Source: Thermohalobaculum sp039821125 (GTDB lineage: Bacteria > Pseudomonadota > Alphaproteobacteria > Rhodobacterales > Rhodobacteraceae). Taken from it: a stretch of DNA of 64,000 bases. The notes beneath the pieces are model-generated. The model ran no database searches. It saw only the letters and a list, made by a program, of their open reading frames with translations, and was not told the DNA's origin. Positions 61,029 to 64,000 of this stretch are shown in pieces (within the stretch, counting starts at the first letter, position 1; the number at the start of each line of letters is the position of its first letter). Position numbers and translations under genes: made by a program. Where the stretch lies: assembly GCA_039821125.1 (NCBI GenBank), contig JBCBOR010000015.1, forward strand, positions 1 to 64,000, in the 5' to 3' direction.

Positions 61029-63332
61029 TTAGTCTCCTTTGGCGGTCTGAATGGCGGCCCAGATCCGGGCTGGGGTGAGTGGCATGTCCACGTGGCGAAC
61101 CCCGAGCGGTGCCAGCGCGTTGCAGACCGCGTTTGCGGCAGCAACAAGTGAGCCGACCGAGCCGGCCTCGCCCACGCCCTTGGCACCCACAGGATTAACC
61201 TTTGTCGGCACCTCGCGGATCGTGAAGTCGACCTCAGGCATCATGTCGGCCCGCGGCATCGCATAATCCATGAAGCTGGCTGTCTGCGGCTGGCCCGAGC
61301 CCGGCTCGTAGCGCATCAGTTCCAGCAGAGTCTGGCCGACGCCCATTGTCACGCCGCCATGCATCTGCCCGGTCAGCAGCGTCGGGTTCAGCGCGCGCCC
61401 GACATCTTCGACCACCGTGTAGCGCTCGATGGTCAGGGCGCCGGTCTCGGGATCGACCTCGACCTCGCAGATGTGGCAGCCGTTCGGGAATGTCACCTTG
61501 TCCGGCTCGAAATGGGACTGACCGTCGAGCGTCTCCTCGCGCTCTGCGGCGGCCCTCGCGACTTCCGGCAATGTGACGCGCCGGTCCGTGCCTGTGATCC
61601 GATACTCGCCTGCATCGTACTCGATATCGCCGGGCGCAGCCTCGAGAAGATCGCCCGCCATGTCGCGGCCTTTTGCGATCACCTTGTCGACCGCCAGGAC
61701 CAGAGCCGAGCCGCCCGTCGGCGCAGAGGCCGATCCGCCCGAACCCCGCCCTCCGGGCAGATCGTCCGTATCGCCCTGGCGATAGTCGATCTTCTCCATC
61801 GGTACATTCAGGCTCTCCGAGACGATCTCGGAGAACGCTGTCGCTAGCCCCTGACCGACCGACATGGCGCCGGGATGGATCGTCACCCGTCCGTCAGCAT
61901 CCATGGTGACCCGGCAGTGATCCGCGCCCGGTTTCACGAATGGGCCCCCTGCGACCTCGATCGGGTTGGAGATGCCGATCCCGCGCCTCAGGCCCTTTGC
62001 CTCGGACGCGGCCTTGCGGGCTGGAAACCCGGTGAGATCGGCGCGCGCCGCCGCGGTTTTCATGTTCTCCTCGAATTCGCCGCAGTCATATTCAAACAGG
62101 AACCCGGTGTGCCAGGGCATCTCTTCCGGTGGGACAAGGTTCTTGCGGCGCAACTCGAACGGATCCATGCCGAGATCGGCGGCGGCGAGATCCAGCAGAC
62201 GTTCGATACAATACGTTGCCTCAGGCCGCCCAGCCCCGCGATAGGGTCCCGTCGTGTGCGTATGCGTGTAGACGCCATAGGCATCTGCAGCCGTCGGGCC
62301 GATCCGGTAGGGGCCGGAGATCCCGCCGAGATTGCCAAGGCCTCCCAACGAGCGCCCCTGCAGGAAAGCGCCGATATTGATGTCGAAATGCGCCTTCAGG
62401 CCGAGCAGGTTGCCCGCATCGTCAAACCCCAGTTCGGCATCGATTGCCATGTCGCGGCCATGGTCATCAACCAGCGCGGCTTCCGTGCGATCCGAGACCC
62501 ACTTCACCGGTCGGCCAAGCTGGCCCGCCGCGTGAATGCAGAGCACATCCTCGGCGTAGGCGGTGATCTTCATGCCAAAGGAGCCACCGACATCATGGGT
62601 GACAACGCGCACATCGGACGGATCGCGGTCAAAGATCTTCGCGATCATGCCCTTGATGGCGTGCGGGGACTGCGAGCAGCTTTGCAGGTAGATGCGGCCC
62701 TCGGGTGTGATCTCGGCCAGCGCTGCGCGCGGCTCCATCGCATGAACCGCAACGCGCGTCACATGGGCCGAGAGACTGACCTTGCGCGGCGCGGCATCGA
62801 TTGCGGCGCGGACAGCGTCATGGTCGCCGCGTGTCCAGACATAGGCAATGTTGTCGGGGACTTCCGGCCAGACAACCGGGGCGCCGGGCGCGCGGGCATC
62901 GCGGCTTTCGGTGACGGCGTCCTCTTCATCGTACTCGATCGCGATCAGTTCGGCGGCCTCCCGCGCGGCGGCATCGCTCTCGGCGACGACAAAGGCCACG
63001 GCTTGCCCGACATGGCGCACCCGGTCGATGGCCAGCACCGGGCGTGCGGCCTGAAAAGCAGGCTCGCCGTTGGTCATCGGCAGGTTCGGGCCGCAGGGCA
63101 TATGGGTCGGGCCGCCCTCGGCCAGATCGGCGGCGGTGTAGACGGCGAGAACGCCGGGAGCCGCCGCGGCAGCTGAGGTGTCTATGGACAGGATGCTCCC
63201 GCTCGCCACGTCCGATCGGGCAACCGCGCCATGCACCATGCCTTCGGCCACAAGATCGGTTGCATATTGACCCGCGCCGGTGACGAAGCGCTTGTCCTCG
63301 ATCCGACCTTGAAACGTGGCGAACTTGTTCAT
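61029..63332 (-). CDS. xanthine dehydrogenase/CO dehydrogenase-type molybdopterin-binding large subunit
   Basis: 767 residues. N-terminal a/b hammerhead domain (DKRFVTGAGQYATDLVAEG), then molybdenum-cofactor domains with VVTHDVGGSFGMKI, THTTGPYRGAGRPEATYCIE, and the active-site Glu segment GAKGVGEAGSVGS near the end. It lacks the AYXCSFR loop of true carbon-monoxide dehydrogenase, so it hydroxylates some other heterocycle or aldehyde. No iron-sulphur or FAD subunit gene lies next to it; these may be elsewhere in the genome. Overlaps nothing; the NIPSNAP gene follows one base later. Confidence 0.88.
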   Translation of the reverse strand: MNKFATFQGRIEDKRFVTGAGQYATDLVAEGMVHGAVARSDVASGSILSIDTSAAAAAPGVLAVYTAADLAEGGPTHMPCGPNLPMTNGEPAFQAARPVLAIDRVRHVGQAVAFVVAESDAAAREAAELIAIEYDEEDAVTESRDARAPGAPVVWPEVPDNIAYVWTRGDHDAVRAAIDAAPRKVSLSAHVTRVAVHAMEPRAALAEITPEGRIYLQSCSQSPHAIKGMIAKIFDRDPSDVRVVTHDVGGSFGMKITAYAEDVLCIHAAGQLGRPVKWVSDRTEAALVDDHGRDMAIDAELGFDDAGNLLGLKAHFDINIGAFLQGRSLGGLGNLGGISGPYRIGPTAADAYGVYTHTHTTGPYRGAGRPEATYCIERLLDLAAADLGMDPFELRRKNLVPPEEMPWHTGFLFEYDCGEFEENMKTAAARADLTGFPARKAASEAKGLRRGIGISNPIEVAGGPFVKPGADHCRVTMDADGRVTIHPGAMSVGQGLATAFSEIVSESLNVPMEKIDYRQGDTDDLPGGRGSGGSASAPTGGSALVLAVDKVIAKGRDMAGDLLEAAPGDIEYDAGEYRITGTDRRVTLPEVARAAAEREETLDGQSHFEPDKVTFPNGCHICEVEVDPETGALTIERYTVVEDVGRALNPTLLTGQMHGGVTMGVGQTLLELMRYEPGSGQPQTASFMDYAMPRADMMPEVDFTIREVPTKVNPVGAKGVGEAGSVGSLVAAANAVCNALAPLGVRHVDMPLTPARIWAAIQTAKGD

Positions 63333-63355
63333 GACACCGTCTCCTCTCGCACAAA

Positions 63356-63422
63356 GGGTGCGTCACGGACGCACCCTACGGAATGTAGCGCAACCTTCGT
63401 AGGGTGCGTCCGTGACGCACCC
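63356..63422. repeat. paired palindromic repeat, GGGTGCGTC family, copy 3
   Basis: Two 21-base hairpins (63356-63376 and 63402-63422) in opposite orientation, 46 bases start to start versus 47 in copy 1. The spacers are related (TACG at one end, GCGCAAC inside, CGTA at the other end). It lies between the crotonase stop and the oxidoreductase start on the same strand. Confidence 0.92.
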
Positions 63423-63432
63423 TTGTCTCAGG

Positions 63433-64000
63433 TCACTTCCCTTGAAATGCGGGTTTGCGTTTTTCCATGAAGGCCCTGCGGCCTTCCTTGAAATCTTCCG
63501 ACGCAAAGCAGGCATCAACCATTGACTGGCACTTCGCCAGATCGCGATCTGCCGGATCGGCCAGCACCTGCGTCGAGATGTATTTCATTGCCGCAACGGT
63601 CAATGGCGCATTTGCTGCGATGCCCTGAGCATAGTCGCTCACCACCTGTTCCAGTTTGTCCTTCGGGACGATCTGCTGCGCAAATCCCGCAGCATGCGCC
63701 CAATCCGCGCCCATGCGCGAGGCGGTGAACATCAGATGCCGCGCATTGGCAATCCCGACAATGTTCTTCAAACGGTTGATCGCCGCGAAGGGATAGCCCA
63801 GCGCCAGCTTGGCCGCGGGCATCGCGATCTGCAGATCATCCGAGGCGATCCGGATGTCGCAAACGCAGGCCAGGTTCAGCCCGCCGCCAATGCAGAACCC
63901 GTTGATCATCGCGATGGTCGGCTTCGAGAACGCTTCGATCCGCTCGTAGACCTTGCCGGTCTGCGTATTGTAGTGCTGCTGCGCCTCGGCCGTGCCGCGC
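63433..64000 (-). CDS. enoyl-CoA hydratase family protein, 5' end outside window
   Basis: The minus frame is open at the window edge; about 188 C-terminal residues are visible. IEAFSKPTIAMINGFCIGGGLNLACVCDIRIA is the crotonase core, and LALGYPFAAINRLKNIVGIANARHLM continues it, lacking the usual second Glu (Gly-Tyr instead). It ends KRKPAFQGK, as in many short-chain hydratases. The start is missing. Confidence 0.88.
   Translation of the reverse strand, partial: RGTAEAQQHYNTQTGKVYERIEAFSKPTIAMINGFCIGGGLNLACVCDIRIASDDLQIAMPAAKLALGYPFAAINRLKNIVGIANARHLMFTASRMGADWAHAAGFAQQIVPKDKLEQVVSDYAQGIAANAPLTVAAMKYISTQVLADPADRDLAKCQSMVDACFASEDFKEGRRAFMEKRKPAFQGK

Noticed and set aside
59777..61078. Plus-strand open frame across the DMT and NIPSNAP genes
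   Set aside because: It overlaps two genes with clear family motifs in other frames and has no recognisable domain.

Overview
The window is GC-rich, gene-dense DNA whose gene content and order point to an alphaproteobacterium of the Rhodobacteraceae/Roseobacter type. The main markers are the run lptF-lptG-lptD-surA-pdxA-rsmA, pepA diverging from lptF, an NDUFS4-type complex I subunit, and a holC homologue. No rRNA, tRNA, CRISPR array, transposase or phage gene was seen. All family assignments come from reading motifs by eye, without a database search.

Layout. Bases 1-9365 hold housekeeping genes, mostly on the minus strand: the 5' part of uvrB, a complex I subunit, and the outer-membrane/LPS-transport run ending in rsmA. 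Bases 9502-20470 hold pepA, a DUF4375 protein, two exported metal-dependent hydrolases (one a metzincin protease), holC, a membrane aspartic protease, an ABC-F ATPase, a WYL regulator with a small monooxygenase-like partner, and a sugar-phosphate-isomerase-like/thioesterase pair. Bases 20480-26300 are accessory: an animal-type haem peroxidase, an hcp gene broken by a frameshift and a stop codon, a fatty-acid desaturase and a DUF2235 hydrolase. Bases 26632-30329 encode a membrane-anchored multidomain protein followed by a PstS-like/OmpA fusion.

Bases 30423-41129 carry a thiolase, a five-gene dipeptide-type ABC importer, a tartrate/D-malate-type dehydrogenase, a cadherin-like protein and a zinc alcohol dehydrogenase. 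Bases 41282-53094 hold many small metabolic genes: cupin, redoxin, two cold-shock-like paralogues, crotonases, alternative oxidase, an oxaloacetate-decarboxylase-like enzyme with an amidase, a metallohydrolase, HAD, MaoC and PanE-like proteins. Bases 53235-57078 form a tight leuC-leuD-HAD-tartrate/D-malate dehydrogenase operon that looks catabolic rather than leucine-biosynthetic. The rest has two DMT exporters flanking a third beta-decarboxylating dehydrogenase under a GntR-like palindrome, a NIPSNAP protein, an orphan xanthine-dehydrogenase-type large subunit, and a crotonase cut by the window end.

The least expected signal is in the intergenic DNA. Three 73-77 nt cloverleaf elements (24609-24681, 46855-46928, 48830-48906) share a GCGGCCAT/ATGGCCGC closing stem around three abutting hairpins whose sequences differ while pairing is kept. 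Three other long inverted repeats (17880-17959, 35927-36009, 60609-60695) have unrelated arms but a common C-rich loop that would form a G-quadruplex on the other strand. One contains the ribosome-binding site of an ABC ATPase gene. A third family is a palindrome built on GGGTGCGTC, found at three loci.
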